DNA of 64,000 bases from Nannochloropsis oceanica (GCA_004519485.1 CP038131.1:455501-519500); one strand, 5' to 3'. Numbered from the stretch's first letter, positions 41,401 through 52,271 are shown. Numbers and translations: made by a program. The notes: generated from the letters alone by a model not told the origin.

Positions 41401-42529
41401 AGTGGCGGCCAATTGCGTTCCTCCTGGATTTATGGTGCCGACTGGGTGGGCGATCGTAGTGGATTACTACCAAAACTCTGAGACAAAGCGGTGGGTGCCT
41501 TGGAGCCAGCCAATCGTTAGAGCGCCTCTCGCTGCCGACACCGGTGTTGAGGGTCAGTATGGCACCAAGGACTTTACTGTCTACCTGAAACAGCAAGGGC
41601 AAACTATTTCACCCTGGCACGACCTTCCACTGAAGGCGTCCCAGGATGTGTACACGGGAGTAATTGAGATCCCTATGTTCACCACCGCCAAGCTGGAAGT
41701 ACAAAAGAATATTCAAGGTGAGCGAGAGGATCCTCGATGGCCTGAATGTTAGAACTATCTATCTCTTCACTGTCACTTTGTACACATTTTCTTCTCAGGC
41801 AATCCCATCAAGCAAGACACGCACGACGATGGCTCATTGCGCTTCTATATGTATGGGAGTCCACCTTTTAACTATGGCATGTTGCCTCAGACATGGGAAG
41901 ATCCTGCTGCTATGGAGGGAGGTTATGGAGGGGACAATGACCCTTTGGACATAATTGAGGTCGGCTCTAGTCCCCTGCCGATTGGTACCGTTGTAAAAGT
42001 AAAGGTAATGCTTTTGATCAATTAGCGTTGATGGCAACATTTTGTTTAAACAGATGATAGTAACTCATGAGCGTTTCTATTATGTACTTTAAGGTTCTGG
42101 GTGCATTGCGCTTGATCGACAGCGGTGAGTCAGATTCGAAAATTATTGTCATCCGTCAGGAAGAGGCGGGCTCAATCCAGGATATTTCTTCTCTGGAAAA
42201 TATGAAGCCAGGTAAGAAAAAAGCGCACAGAAGGTGTTTTTTCGCAGGGTGGTCAGTGATGCTAATCCCTTGATTCCCACATTTGCTCGTCTGATACCAC
42301 TATCCTTCATCAAAATCTTTCCGCAGGCACAATCACGCGGCTAGTTCAGTGGCTTAAGTACTACAAGACGGCAGAGGGGAAGGGTGTGAATTCACTGGTC
42401 TCTGAGATTCCCACATCTGCCATGGAGGCCGTTCAAATTATTGAATCTTGCCACACTCGTTGGCAGACATTGAAAAATGGAACATCGGCGGAGGGCAAAG
42501 ACTTCTTCTTGGGACGAAGGAAAGTGTGA
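38490..42529 (+). CDS. APS kinase - ATP sulfurylase - inorganic pyrophosphatase fusion
   Basis: Eleven exons: join(38490..38644, 38758..39115, 39230..39466, 39563..39793, 39871..40093, 40199..40651, 40779..41206, 41312..41717, 41799..42004, 42094..42211, 42327..42529), 1005 aa, all in frame. An N-terminal hydrophobic stretch ([16 protein letters not shown], ~48-63) looks like a membrane anchor or signal sequence. APS kinase spans ~120-325 (Walker [32 protein letters not shown]). ATP sulfurylase spans ~330-735 ([13 protein letters not shown] with the HxxH ATP-binding motif; [10 protein letters not shown]). A soluble family I pyrophosphatase spans ~770-1005 ([14 protein letters not shown] = D-x-D-P-x-D). 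ATP sulfurylase makes APS and PPi; the pyrophosphatase removes PPi and pulls this unfavourable step forward; the kinase turns APS into PAPS. Fusions of this kind are reported from diatoms and other stramenopiles. Confidence 0.95.
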
Positions 42530-44033
42530 CGAAGTGACAGAGAACTCGGATAGAGTATGGGGCAAGTTGACAGAGAAACGTAGAAAATGTTGGCATGGCG
42601 GTGGATGGAAACGGTACGACAAGAACCAGAAAAGGTGCTTTGATTGACCTGAAACAAAGAAAAAACTTCGACCACAGACACCAATTATAGTAGACAGGAA
42701 AACATGTAACTAGATGTATATCACCCTTCCTGTGGGGAACCAACGCCCTCGAGTAGTGCGCATCTCTAAGTACACTCACTATTTCTTTCTGAAATATTAA
42801 AGCATTGAACTTCATACAGTATTACCGCCTTTCTATTTCTTGTTCGGCATGCGCGTCTCCTAGCAGTGCATTTAGCCGAAGTCCCTCCTGACGCTATTCT
42901 ATAAATATAAACCCAGCATCGAACTAGATTTCGCAAGTTATAACCCCCGCATCATTTCCACCTTCAATCTCCTAATGTGGTCGGTGGCAGCAGCCGAGTA
43001 AAGCGTTTCACGATATCGAGGTTCCTGGTGTACGCTTTGTACTTCCTTCGAAGGAAGCGTATCCTTGCAGCTAATTTTACCGCATTGGCAATCAGAACAT
43101 TATTCGGCACACACGAAACAAACAAACTATGTCTTGGTACCGCAGGTTTGGTCTTTGAGTACCCTCAGCTCCGTGGTCGTGAGGTTCCCCCGCTCCGCTT
43201 CTCCGATGCCTCAATTTTACTGGAATTAACCAGCATTAATAAGCTGAAAAGGTACACGTGGGCAAAGCGGGAAGGCCCATGAGACCGAAAATGACGCGAC
43301 GAGGACGTCCAGGTCCGGCGTTCGCGAGAACTGCCAAGGGCGTGAAACACGTGACAGGTAGCGTAGCTCCGTGTTTAACCTTCGCTTTCATGGCGCCCCG
43401 ATGGTTGAGTGCTTGCCACTATTGGCAGCAGGTAAGCTAGCGATGAAATGTTGTATCGCTCCACCAATTGTTGCTTCCGCAAACACAATAAATGGCACAC
43501 AATAAATGTGATTAGGACGATGTACTGGAGGACAAGCCAGAGAGGTGTGATCGGCGCAAAAAATGCATCTTTCGATAAACATAACCATGATCCGCTTCGA
43601 TACCACGAAAAAAGAATGAGCTTAGATCAGCCATTCGAAAGTAGAGTCCCTCTAGGTTACAGTAGATTAGCCATTCGAAAGTAAATTCCCTCTAGGGCAC
43701 AGGAGAGGATGAGTTTGCCCACCGCCGCCGGAAAATGCAAGTCGGTGAGAGCTTGCAGTGCGCGGGTTCAGGCCTTTCATTGAAGCCTACAGTGAGTTTA
43801 CTGCTGTCGTGGTGTTTGATGACTGGCGCGTTCCGGTCTTGAACGACTTCGTGCACGAACACACTGGCAGAACGCGAAAACGACTTTCACAAGTGAGAGC
43901 AGCCCTGTCAGCTGACCCCTGAAACCTCGGAAACCCCGTTCCCATTGGACAACACGGTGACTTTAAGAGATAATCAAGAAGTTACGGGACACCTGAGAGA
44001 CATGAATTGATTAAGAGTAATGAGAGGGAAAAA
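42530..44033. other. Intergenic region after the sulfate-activation fusion
   Basis: About 1.5 kb without a recognised gene. Open frames of 60-125 codons (for example 42977-43282 plus) have no domain or signal peptide. A 40-bp direct tandem repeat lies at 43623-43702. A palindromic ccttcgaagg occurs near 43047. Confidence 0.4.
43623..43702 (+). repeat. Two-copy 40-bp tandem repeat
   Basis: Two adjacent copies of a unit with the shared core gccattcgaaagta, then ttccctctagg or a near match, and ending cacag or tacag; a handful of substitutions separate them. No coding context. Confidence 0.8.
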
Positions 44034-44252
44034 ATGACCTTTTCGCATATCAAAATCCACCCGGGGAAAACTCTATCTCGCGGCGGCGAAATCCAGCCCC
44101 TCCCTCGGCCTTGGGACACTCAACTTCACTCTTTCCTCAAACAAAAATTTCCAAAGCATACATTTTACAGCACCTATGGATTCCAAGTCTCCGATAAATC
44201 GACATCGACCAAGACAATGCCGACAGCAAAGGTACCGCTTGATAATTTCCAG
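44034..44252 (+). CDS. Possible small hypothetical gene, exon 1
   Basis: From an ATG at 44034 a 73-codon frame (MTFSHIKIHPGK ... FLKQKFPKHTFYSTYGFQ ... VPLDNFQ) ends at a good donor, CAG|gtgagt, and an acceptor at 44341-44343 (ccgcag) continues in frame with TPEDAVPNMSTRRLN. The composition is protein-like, but the next exon would overlap the leader of the PrmA-type gene in another frame and no homolog is recognised. This could be a separate small gene or a chance frame. Confidence 0.25.
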
Positions 44253-44506
44253 GTGAGTCGTGGCTTTCGCCTGGCGTCCTACCCTGTGCTTCCTGGCTCG
44301 CAAGCCTTGGGACAATAGCGTGAATATATGATTTCGTCCGCAGACTCCAGAGGACGCGGTCCCCAACATGTCTACAAGGAGGTTGAATTCACAATACTGC
44401 CGCGCTCGATATCTTATCTTGACAAATCTTGGATCGTGGCGACCATTTTCTCTTTTTGACTGGCGTTCTGGTGCTTTCTTTGATATCCCCTATCTTGATC
44501 TCACCG

Positions 44507-44995
44507 ATGTTTTACAATCTTGTCCCCCCGACTTTCTCCCAACTCCTCCACAGCATGCTCAGCCTTTTCAGCGCTATCTCTCAGGCTTTCATCCTACCTC
44601 CACCATGTCATTCTTCTTTCGCCACCCCCTCCACCGACTATCACCAAAGCCGACGATCCAATCTACAACCTCTACCCAATACTGCCGCTGCCGAAGCTAC
44701 GGTTGTCGAAGGGGGCGCCGCGAATCAAGAGTCAGATCGACAGTTCACAGTCAAAATAAAAAGGCGTTTGAAAGAGCAACAACATTATCGGGTCACCTTT
44801 GTGAAAGAGATCAAGGAGCTCGGGGAACTTACAGATGCCTTAATTGAGCAAGGCGCGCTGGAAGTGTCCTATTTTACGGCAGAGCCGCTCTCCTTCAGTC
44901 TCACACTGCCCGTCGAGGGAACAATTGAAGTAGAAGCAATCATGCATCTGGCTTGGACCATGATTGAGCGCCAACAAGCGCATGAACGAAGCGGC

Positions 44996-45032
<37 letters not shown>

Positions 45033-45802
45033 CTCTACTCGGGTGGAAATACGAAAAAGAAATTGTTCTTAATGCCATGAATTGGTTCAAAGCTGCTGCA
45101 GAGCCTGGATTCAGCCCCGTCAGTGTTGGTCGTTTCCAAGTCGTGCCCGTCCAAAGCTACCACGATCCTCCACCACTTTCCGCTAAGCCCGAAGAGCAGC
45201 AGCAGCAGTTGTGCATTCTGCCAGGCGAGGGTTGGGGGGACGGCTCCCATCCATCTACACATTTGTGCCTTGATTTTTTGAGTCAGGAGGGTGTGATTTG
45301 TGGAGGGGAGAGGGTTATAGACTATGGCACCGGGAGCGGCATTTTATCAATTGCTGCTGTGCAGATCGGGGCGAGGGAAGCGGTGGGAATTGATGTGTGT
45401 TACGATGCTTTGGCCTCTGCCAAAGCAAACGTGCTGCTTAATGGTGTGGATCAAGAAGTAGAGCTGATTCATCCTCGGGAGGTGGTACCCGGAGAGTTTA
45501 TTCCTGGCGATGTGGTAATTGCGAATATTTTAGTGGGGACATTGCTGGCGATGAGAAACACGATTATGGGGGCGGTAAAGCCTGGGGGATGGTTGGTCTT
45601 GTCGGGTTTGAGGCCTGAGCAGGTGGAGGTAATCAAGAAGAAGTATGGAAAGAATGTGCAGTGGGAGGAGGGGCTAGAGAAGGTGGAGGAGGTGAGGAAC
45701 CCGACGTTTGGGACGGGGGCGGGCCTCTGGGTTAGACTGGTGGGACGGAGGGTCCATGCCGAACGCTGGGTCGATATGTTAAGTGAAGCAGCGGTGTCGT
45801 AA
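44507..45802 (+). CDS. PrmA-type ribosomal protein L11 methyltransferase, probably plastid-targeted
   Basis: 431-aa single exon from the first in-frame ATG. The leader (MFYNLVPPTFSQLLHSMLSLFSAISQ) runs to ISQAFILPPP, an ASAFAP-like junction, suggesting plastid import. The C-terminal half is a class I SAM methyltransferase: motif I VIDYGTGSGILSIAA (~271), then IDVCYDALASAKANVLLNG, VVIANILVG (the N-[IL]-L motif of PrmA) and VLSGLRPEQVEVI. PrmA trimethylates amino groups of ribosomal protein L11. LPGEGWGDGSHPSTHLCLDFL is the conserved PrmA substrate-loop segment (bacterial form G.AFGTG.H.TT). A pure AGC repeat codes an ~11-Ser run near residue 166. Plastid rather than mitochondrial ribosome is inferred from the leader only. 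Confidence 0.85.
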
Positions 45803-45953
45803 CTAAATGGAGGATGAAATAATGATAAAAGATGATGAGATGAGAGTAGACGCAACATAAAAAGAGATCGAGTAGGAAAATTGTTTGTGTGATTCTCTTT
45901 ATCAGTCGTGTACTACAGAAGCTAAGTTTGTTCTAAATTCTTCCTGTATTGAC

Positions 45954-47490
45954 TCAAAATGGCACCGACGGCCGTTGCTGTTCCTTCAACAACTTCAAAA
46001 AAGGTCCTTTCCCCACCCCTTTAGCACCCATCGCTTCCTCCATCAGCGCCTCCCCCTCCACCTCGTCAACTCCCAAATACCTTAAATGTTCCAAAGACAC
46101 CCAGGACGAGGAGGAGGGCGACGACAACATTGGAAGCTCTAGCTTTACATCGCAAGCAAGGGCGACAACAGAACGGTATATCCACACGTCCTCTTTTTGT
46201 TTGCGTAATTTCTCTGCTAGGGTCTTCGCCCCCCTTAAATTGGGCACGGCCGCGACGGCATCCAGATTTGCGTATAGATTATCGAGTGAGCCGAATGCTC
46301 TTAAGAGCCTCACAGCTGTTTGTGGCCCTACACCTTTCACACCGGGGATGCCATCAACGGGGTCACCGGCTAAGCAGAGAAGGTCAGCAACAAGGGAGGG
46401 AGGCACCCCCATCTTGCTTTCGACAGCGGCTTCATCGAATATTTGAAGAGTTCGTGGATGCATGACAAACGTCTTTCCTTGATCGCTCACGAGGCACATC
46501 ATGTCCTTATCTTCGGTCACAAGGATGGTGGTTACATTCGGGGACAGGGTGCAGGCAAGATGCGAAAGTGTGCCCATCAGATCGTCTCCTTCGTGGATGG
46601 GGGACCGAAAGGACACGCATCCTAAGGCCCTCAGATATGTCATTGCCCGGGGGACCAATGCAAGAAGCTCGGCTGGTTGTGCGTCTCGGTTTTGTTTGTA
46701 TCCAGGGAAGAGTGCCCTGCGAAAAACGTCGTCTCTGCGCCCGTCGAAACAAGCCGCTACGTACGCTGGGTTATGACGGGATACGAGCTGGGCGAACTCC
46801 TTACCTAGGACAGTATGTAGAGGGATGGATTGTGAAGGCGAGTCAGAGACTTCCAGTCAGCTGATCAATCAAGAGCCACAATATTATTTCTTCTATTGCG
46901 GTTTTAACAAAGGAACCAAGTAGCAAAAAGGAGACCGATGTAAAGTCGGGCCTATACTTCTACTCCTCTCACCCTCTATCCCTTTCTTCCAGCCTACCCA
47001 GTAATAGCAGTGGTTTGTCGATTTTCCCATCGTAGTCGTTGAGCTGATACTTGGAGAAGTATGAACGGTAAAGAAGGCTTGTGGCGTCCAGGATGAAAAA
47101 GAATTCTGATGAGGGCGCGGGCTGGATGGCTATTGGTGGAGGGATGCGCGAGGACCAGGGAGAGGATGAGGAGCTGGAAGAGGACAGAACAGAGGAAGTG
47201 AGGGAGGCCACTCTCGATAACAACGGGCGAGTGATGAAGGTGCTTGTAGCAGTCGTGACCGCGCATACGGTTTGGCAAAGCTTCGAAGCGGCTAATGTCA
47301 GGGCGAGGGCCATGAATAGGCGAATTAGTGGTCTCCAGATGGGAATCAGGACATTGTTGCGATAGTAGTGGGCGCTAGATTTGCTGCTATTGACGCCACC
47401 GACCTTTTGAGAGCGACGAGCATATGACCGACTCCGCTTCATCTTCCCACGACTCTCACGTTTCTTACAACGGCACTTCACACCCGGCAT
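45954..47490 (-). CDS. 5'-3' exonuclease of the DNA polymerase I/FEN family, organellar
   Basis: Two exons: complement(join(45954..46804, 46998..47490)), up to 447 aa. The acceptor cctag at the 5' side of exon 2 joins KPLLLLG|KEFAQLVSRHNPAYVAACFDG in frame. Metal-binding and helical-arch landmarks are present: FILDATSLLYRSYF, ACFD, YKQNRDAQP, HEGDDLMGTL, VTEDKDMMCLV and the helix-hairpin-helix CLAGDPVDGIPGVKGVGPQTAVRLL. These match the bacterial Pol I 5'-nuclease domain and the stand-alone plant organellar exonucleases that remove RNA primers and flaps. There is no polymerase domain. The ATG at 47490 gives a basic 59-residue leader. A later ATG at 47313 (better context) gives MALALTLAASKLCQTVCA, a signal-peptide-like start, so the true start is uncertain. 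Plastid or mitochondrial location likely. Confidence 0.88.
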
Positions 47491-48125
47491 ACCCCTCCTC
47501 TGCGTGACATCATCTGATTCTGGGCGGTTTGTGGTGACGCAGAAAGGGGCATCGTCAGATTATGGTGAGTGGCTGAGACTGCACAAACCGTCACCATTAC
47601 TCCCTATTCCCTGTGAAGGGAAAGGTTTGTGATGTTCTACGGCGATATTTGATACAGGCCGGCTGGGTTACCCCATCTTTTTTTCTTTTTCTTTTTTGAA
47701 CCAAAAAAACTATCTAATTCATTTCCAAGAAATCGTAATCGGTAGGCCAACAAGACATCATTTGGATCAATTCACATTTCGTGCATCTCGTCATGAACAA
47801 CGCACACGAAAGGACATGGCCCTCTTCATCGAGAAACCGAGAAGAGCGTGCATCTCAAGACAGAACACCCCCACACCCTCCCCCCACTCCCCTTATCGCA
47901 AACCACTACATTCGCCCCCGCGAGGCTGGCAAGCCTCAATTATGCCCAGCTGGGAGCGATGATAACCCTCCTCCTTCAAGGAAGTTTCTGCCCCACCACG
48001 CACCCCCCAGCCTTCCCCCATCCTGTCTATCTAGCTCATGCACGCATATGCCACCCTTCTCAAACACATATCCAAAACATAGCTGTGCTGGAAAGCTGTC
48101 CCAAGCGGGAAGCCGCCGGCCTACC
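47491..48125. promoter_or_regulatory. Divergent promoter region, exonuclease (-) / ubiquitin-like-domain gene (+)
   Basis: About 0.6 kb. The frame of the downstream gene stays open back to 47781, but the sequence there is Pro/Ser-rich and cytosine-rich like a 5' leader. The ATG at 48126 (ACCATGG) is preferred. Confidence 0.45.
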
Positions 48126-49321
48126 ATGGCAATGACGCCGGACCCATTGCCTTTGCGTGTACGTTGGGCAGGAGGTGGCCCGCCGCTTCTGCTTCCAGAC
48201 CTGACCACGGCCTCCACCGTTACTGAGCTCGAATGCGCCATCCGCTTCGGCCTAAACTTGCCCGAGTCTAATGTTATTGTCATGCTGGCCGGCTTTCCCC
48301 CGCGCCCGCTTGCTTTACACGGGAAAGATCGAAGCAGCATTACCTTGGGAGGGTTGCTGCGTCCTAACGAGGTCGTGACGGTACGGGAACACACGGAAGG
48401 GGAGGCTACAGTGCTGCAAGGCAAAGGTACTATGAATCAGAAGAAAAGGACTGCTCGTGTCACGTCCTCGTCTTTATCTTCGACTGCCCGAGGAAAACGT
48501 GGGAAGACAAAGGAAGCTGGGACGCCTGATGCAATTTCGGTCAATGCGGGTCCCAACATACGTACACTCCATGGTGTTAGTGGCCGTGGTGGTGGTGGTG
48601 GTGGAGGTGGAGAAAGCGCACCTCATAAGCGACAGCCTATACATATGGGCGTGTCGAGCGAAGAGGACATTGGAGGTTTGTTGCTTTCTTCTGTAGGAGG
48701 AGGGACAAAGGGAGGGAGGGTTGGGCAGTGCATGCGCGCTGTGTTCCGAAAGGCCATGGACAAGCAGTTCGACGAAGTCAAAGCAAATGCCCGGGTGGCT
48801 GCGGCAGAAGGAGGGCGATATGTCCTGGAAGAGAACATTAAAGGGCGGCGGGGGGATGGATCATGTGCGCGGTTGAAGGTGACTTACCACAAGGGGCTCG
48901 GGTTTCAGAGTAATTTCGAGGATGATGTGGAGCTGCTGACTAAGACGCAGTTGCGGGGGGTGATAGTGTCAGTGCTGGCGGACCATGACGCAAGGGAGAT
49001 GCTGAAGCCGGGGGGAATGGCGGGTTGTAGTCCCAGGGTTTTCTGGTCATTGCTGTTCCACTGTGGTCCTAAAGCTGGTGCTGGCGGTGCTGGTGGGGTC
49101 GAGGCAGCGTTGCGTCGGTTACTTCCCGGGCAAGATTGGGGGTTTCTGCATGTGCGATACTCGAGAAAGTTGAGTGAGAAGGCAATGGAGAACCAAGCCC
49201 AGGCAGAAGAGTTAAGACGGGAGAGAGAGGAGGTGGCGCGACAGAAGAAGGAGCGAAGGGAGGCGACGATATCGAGGAAGAAAACACGAGAAGCATCTGG
49301 GGCAGCGGCGATGGCGGCAGC

Positions 49322-49400
<79 letters not shown>

Positions 49401-50180
49401 TCAACAGCAGCGGTGGAAGGAGGTGATTTTGAGGAACGGGAGGAGAATAAGAAGGAGAAGAGGGGTTTGACTTCAGCACTAGCGGCGACGGGGGACGGGA
49501 AGAAGGAAGCGGAGGAGGTCGCGCTTGTTGTACCGGATGACCGGGAACTGCGAGCACAAGCGGCATTGGCTCGGTTTTGTAAAGAGGGAAGAGGGGGAGG
49601 AGAAAAGGGGGGAAGAGAAGATGCAGCAAGAGCAGAACCAGCAGGTGCCTCCATCAAGGACGATGACGAGGACGAGGACGAGTTAGACTGCGATTTCCCC
49701 GAAGAGGTATCTGATGCCTGGGTTAGAGTGCTGCGAAGCGATTCCTTCAAGCTACTTACCTGTGCAGCTTTAGCAGAAGCAGACGCCGAAGAATTGGCCC
49801 CAAGACTGGAGGAGCACTTGGCGCGTAAAACCAAGCCAGCGGCACCGAGTAAGCCGACAGTTGAGGAAGTCCAAAAGTGGGTGACAGCGTGCCAGAGCGA
49901 AGAGATGGACAGCATGATGATGTCTCTGGCGAATGGGGACGAGGATTTGCTCGAAGCCTTGGAGCGTGTGCACGTGGCGACGCCGAAGGATTTGAGGTTG
50001 TGGGCCGGGAGTGTCCCCGGGGCGCTGCTCGACATGCTGGAGCAGGAATTGACAGACGATAGGTTGAAGGCGAAGGCGAGGGAATGTTTGCCGGACCTGG
50101 AGACCGTGAGGGAAATGGGCCGGAAGGCGGGGAAAATGATGCTGGAGCATGCGTGGTTGGACTTGTGGGGTAGTGAGTAG
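48126..50180 (+). CDS. Protein with N-terminal ubiquitin-like (UBX/OTU1-type) domain and conserved central block; function unknown
   Basis: 684-aa single exon, start chosen at ACCATGG just before the first domain. Residues ~4-95 (PLPLRVRWAGGG ... VTELECAIRFGLNLPESNVIVMLAGFPPRPL ... LLRPNEVVTV) look like the ubiquitin-like domain found at the start of OTU1/YOD1 and UBX proteins. A central block (~205-370: RKAMDKQFDEVKANARVAAAE, then LKVTYHKGLGFQSNFEDDVEL, MAGCSPRVFWSLLFHC, LLPGQDWGFLHVRYSRKLSE) is dense and domain-like, but I cannot name it. No OTU Cys/His pair is evident. A charged coiled coil, an Ala/Thr microsatellite run (49321-49404) and a helical C-terminus (VRVLRSDSFKLLTCAALAEAD) follow. 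A role with p97 or ubiquitin would be a guess. Confidence 0.7.
49321..49404 (+). repeat. In-frame (GCA)n-(ACA)n microsatellite
   Basis: About nine GCA units followed by about sixteen ACA/CAA units, coding polyalanine then polythreonine inside the ubiquitin-like-domain protein. Such runs are prone to length change. Confidence 0.85.
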
Positions 50181-51302
50181 GTAGGCAGGGAAGGAGGGAC
50201 GGAGGGAGGGAGAACAAGGTGTGTGAATATGCAAATTTACCGGTAGGCAGAGGTAAAATAGACTGGAAATGTAGACAGGCATGCGGTAAGGAAGGCAGGC
50301 AAAGAGTAGATAAGGGAAGAAGAGAGAGAGGTTGTGTGTGTGAAAGAAACAGAGTGAAAGAGAAAAAGAGATATAGAAGGAGAGATATAATGCGGAAAAG
50401 CAGAAATAAAACTAAAAAGATGAGTGGAACGACGGAGGTGAATCAAAAGCGTCCTCTCCTTTCACCACCTCTGTCTTTTTCTCTAATTCTTTTTCTTTTC
50501 TGTTCAAAATCTCTGTCATCCGCATTTTACTCAGATAGTCAGTTTGATACTTATTTGCTTTGTCTCTGACATCTCTTCTTTCATCGTCTTTCACGTCTGC
50601 TCATTCTTTGTACGTTGGATATGGTTGGAGCATGCATGAGCCCCCCCACGTCCGTCCTTCATCTTTCTCCGCTCTAACTTCAGGGCCGCTCGTATCCTCT
50701 TTGGTGTGTGCGCTTATGATATTCATTCTCTCTTTGTTTGGCGCTATTCCTCTTTTCATGTAAATATATATATTTGCAGTTCTCCTACTACCAGCAAGCA
50801 TCAGTGGCTCTTGCTTCGTGTTGAGGCTGAGTTGTCTTAACACTTCGGCTGATTGTTCAATGGATATTGTGAACATTTACTAAGACTTTTGAAAAAGGGC
50901 GATCTACCGAGTGTGGTTTCACCAAAAATAAACCAAAGATACATAAATCAATGTCGTCCTCTATTGCATACGTGCAGCATCAACAGATGCCAAGGATATG
51001 CTCGTCCTTAGGTTACGCATCCGCCTGCCTTCGTCTCTCTCTTCCTCTTTCATTTTCTCCCTCCACAAAATTTCTAATCTCTTCCTCCACTCAAGTTTGT
51101 ACACATCGGTGCTTTCGCTCCACAACAAGTAAAGTTTGCATGTTGTGTTCGTCATTCTCCTGTCAACTCGCCCCACCTTAATACTTTATATTCCTCCATT
51201 GACAATACCATCTCTTCACGCCATGTTCAATTCCTTCTCCTTTAACCCCAAGTTATTTTCTCCTTCCCCCAATGGTCTCATCACTCCGCCTCCTCTTATT
51301 TT
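50181..51302. other. Convergent intergenic region (ubiquitin-like gene / LRR gene)
   Basis: About 1.1 kb between converging stop codons. Purine-rich up to ~50450, then pyrimidine-rich, plus AT-rich 3' UTR-like sequence near 50760-50950. No gene or RNA recognised. Confidence 0.45.
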
Positions 51303-52271
51303 TTAAATGTAAAGCCCAAAAACCTTGTCTCCACCCCGTCCTCCCCACGACGACCGGATCCCCTCCCGGGCCTGAGACGAAAAACTTGTACATCGCATCG
51401 ACAAGGTTGCCAAGCTTCTACTTTCCGGCAAGGCCCCTGTGATGCACACAGCACCCTCGTCCATCAACGGGTTATCGGACAAGGAAAGCGAACGAAGCTT
51501 GGGACTTGAGGAGATTAAATCAGCCACGCACCGCGCACCATTTGGACCAATCTTGTTCTGAGCCAGAAAGAGAGTATCCACCTCATGGTGGTGTCGCTTC
51601 AGGGCCTGCACCACCGCTTGAGCCCCTCGGTCGCTCAAATTGTTGCCCCCCAGGTTGAGGAGCAACACCCGATAAGCCCGCGCCACCCGCAGGGCCAGCG
51701 CGAGGCGTTCTGCGCCAGCGTCGCCAATATTCAAACCGTACAGGTTGAGATGCTGCAAAGGTGCAGGAAAGTGAGTGGCCGTTGCCGTTGATGCTCCTTC
51801 AATGCCGCCTGCTGCTCCTGCTCCTGCATACATTTGTCGCAGCACCATCTTGAGCCGATCATCCCCCACGCCCGCGACTTCGAAGGCACACAGGTAGCGA
51901 AACCGCCAGCTACTGACGCTGCGATGAGCGCCAAAACCACTCGTCGTCTCCTCCCCGGTCTCTGGGGGCTTCAAAAAGCTGCGGCACAGGAGAGCGGCGC
52001 TCAGCTCGCTCCCGAGGAGTAGATCACGTGTGCACATGGCGAGGCGAGCCAGGTCCATAGGATGCAACAATTGAGCTACCAGATTCAATACATCCTGACC
52101 CAACGCTAGCATGGTCACCGCAACAGGCCGCTCGATCGGTATTGGGCCTTTGACCAAAGAGGGTATCGAGGGCGCGGCGGCGAACGCATGTGAAGTTGAA
52201 GGAGCGGCAGTGGGGTAGGGCGGCGCGCGAGTCAAGATCCCCTCCGTCAAGCGCTTCTTGGTCGACGGCAT
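51303..52271 (-). CDS. F-box-like / leucine-rich-repeat (RNI-type) protein
   Basis: 322-aa single exon from the ATG at 52271; the frame is open further up, but with no ATG. Residues ~60-105 (LGQDVLNLVAQLLHPMDLARLAMCTRDLLL) resemble an F-box-type helical motif. The C-terminal half holds four ribonuclease-inhibitor-like LRRs: LQHLNLYGLNIGDAGAERLA, VLLLNLGGNNLSDRGAQAVV, TLFLAQNKIGPNGARCVA and RSLSLSDNPLMDEGAVCI. F-box/LRR proteins recruit substrates to SCF ubiquitin ligases. The F-box match is weak, so a plain LRR scaffold is also possible. A Gly/Ala insert separates the two parts. No signal peptide. Confidence 0.7.
   Translation of the reverse strand: MPSTKKRLTEGILTRAPPYPTAAPSTSHAFAAAPSIPSLVKGPIPIERPVAVTMLALGQDVLNLVAQLLHPMDLARLAMCTRDLLLGSELSAALLCRSFLKPPETGEETTSGFGAHRSVSSWRFRYLCAFEVAGVGDDRLKMVLRQMYAGAGAAGGIEGASTATATHFPAPLQHLNLYGLNIGDAGAERLALALRVARAYRVLLLNLGGNNLSDRGAQAVVQALKRHHHEVDTLFLAQNKIGPNGARCVADLISSSPKLRSLSLSDNPLMDEGAVCITGALPESRSLATLSMRCTSFSSQAREGIRSSWGGRGGDKVFGLYI

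Noticed and set aside
46805-46870. Alternative acceptors for exonuclease exon 2 (gatcag, ggaag)
   Set aside because: The first leads to a stop. The second keeps frame but gives a weaker acceptor and a less family-like join than cctag|GTAAGGAG.
48905-50035. 376-codon minus-strand frame antisense to the ubiquitin-like gene
   Set aside because: Ser/Val/Ala-rich mirror of the sense gene's microsatellite and charged stretches; no motif. The sense frame has domain-like content.
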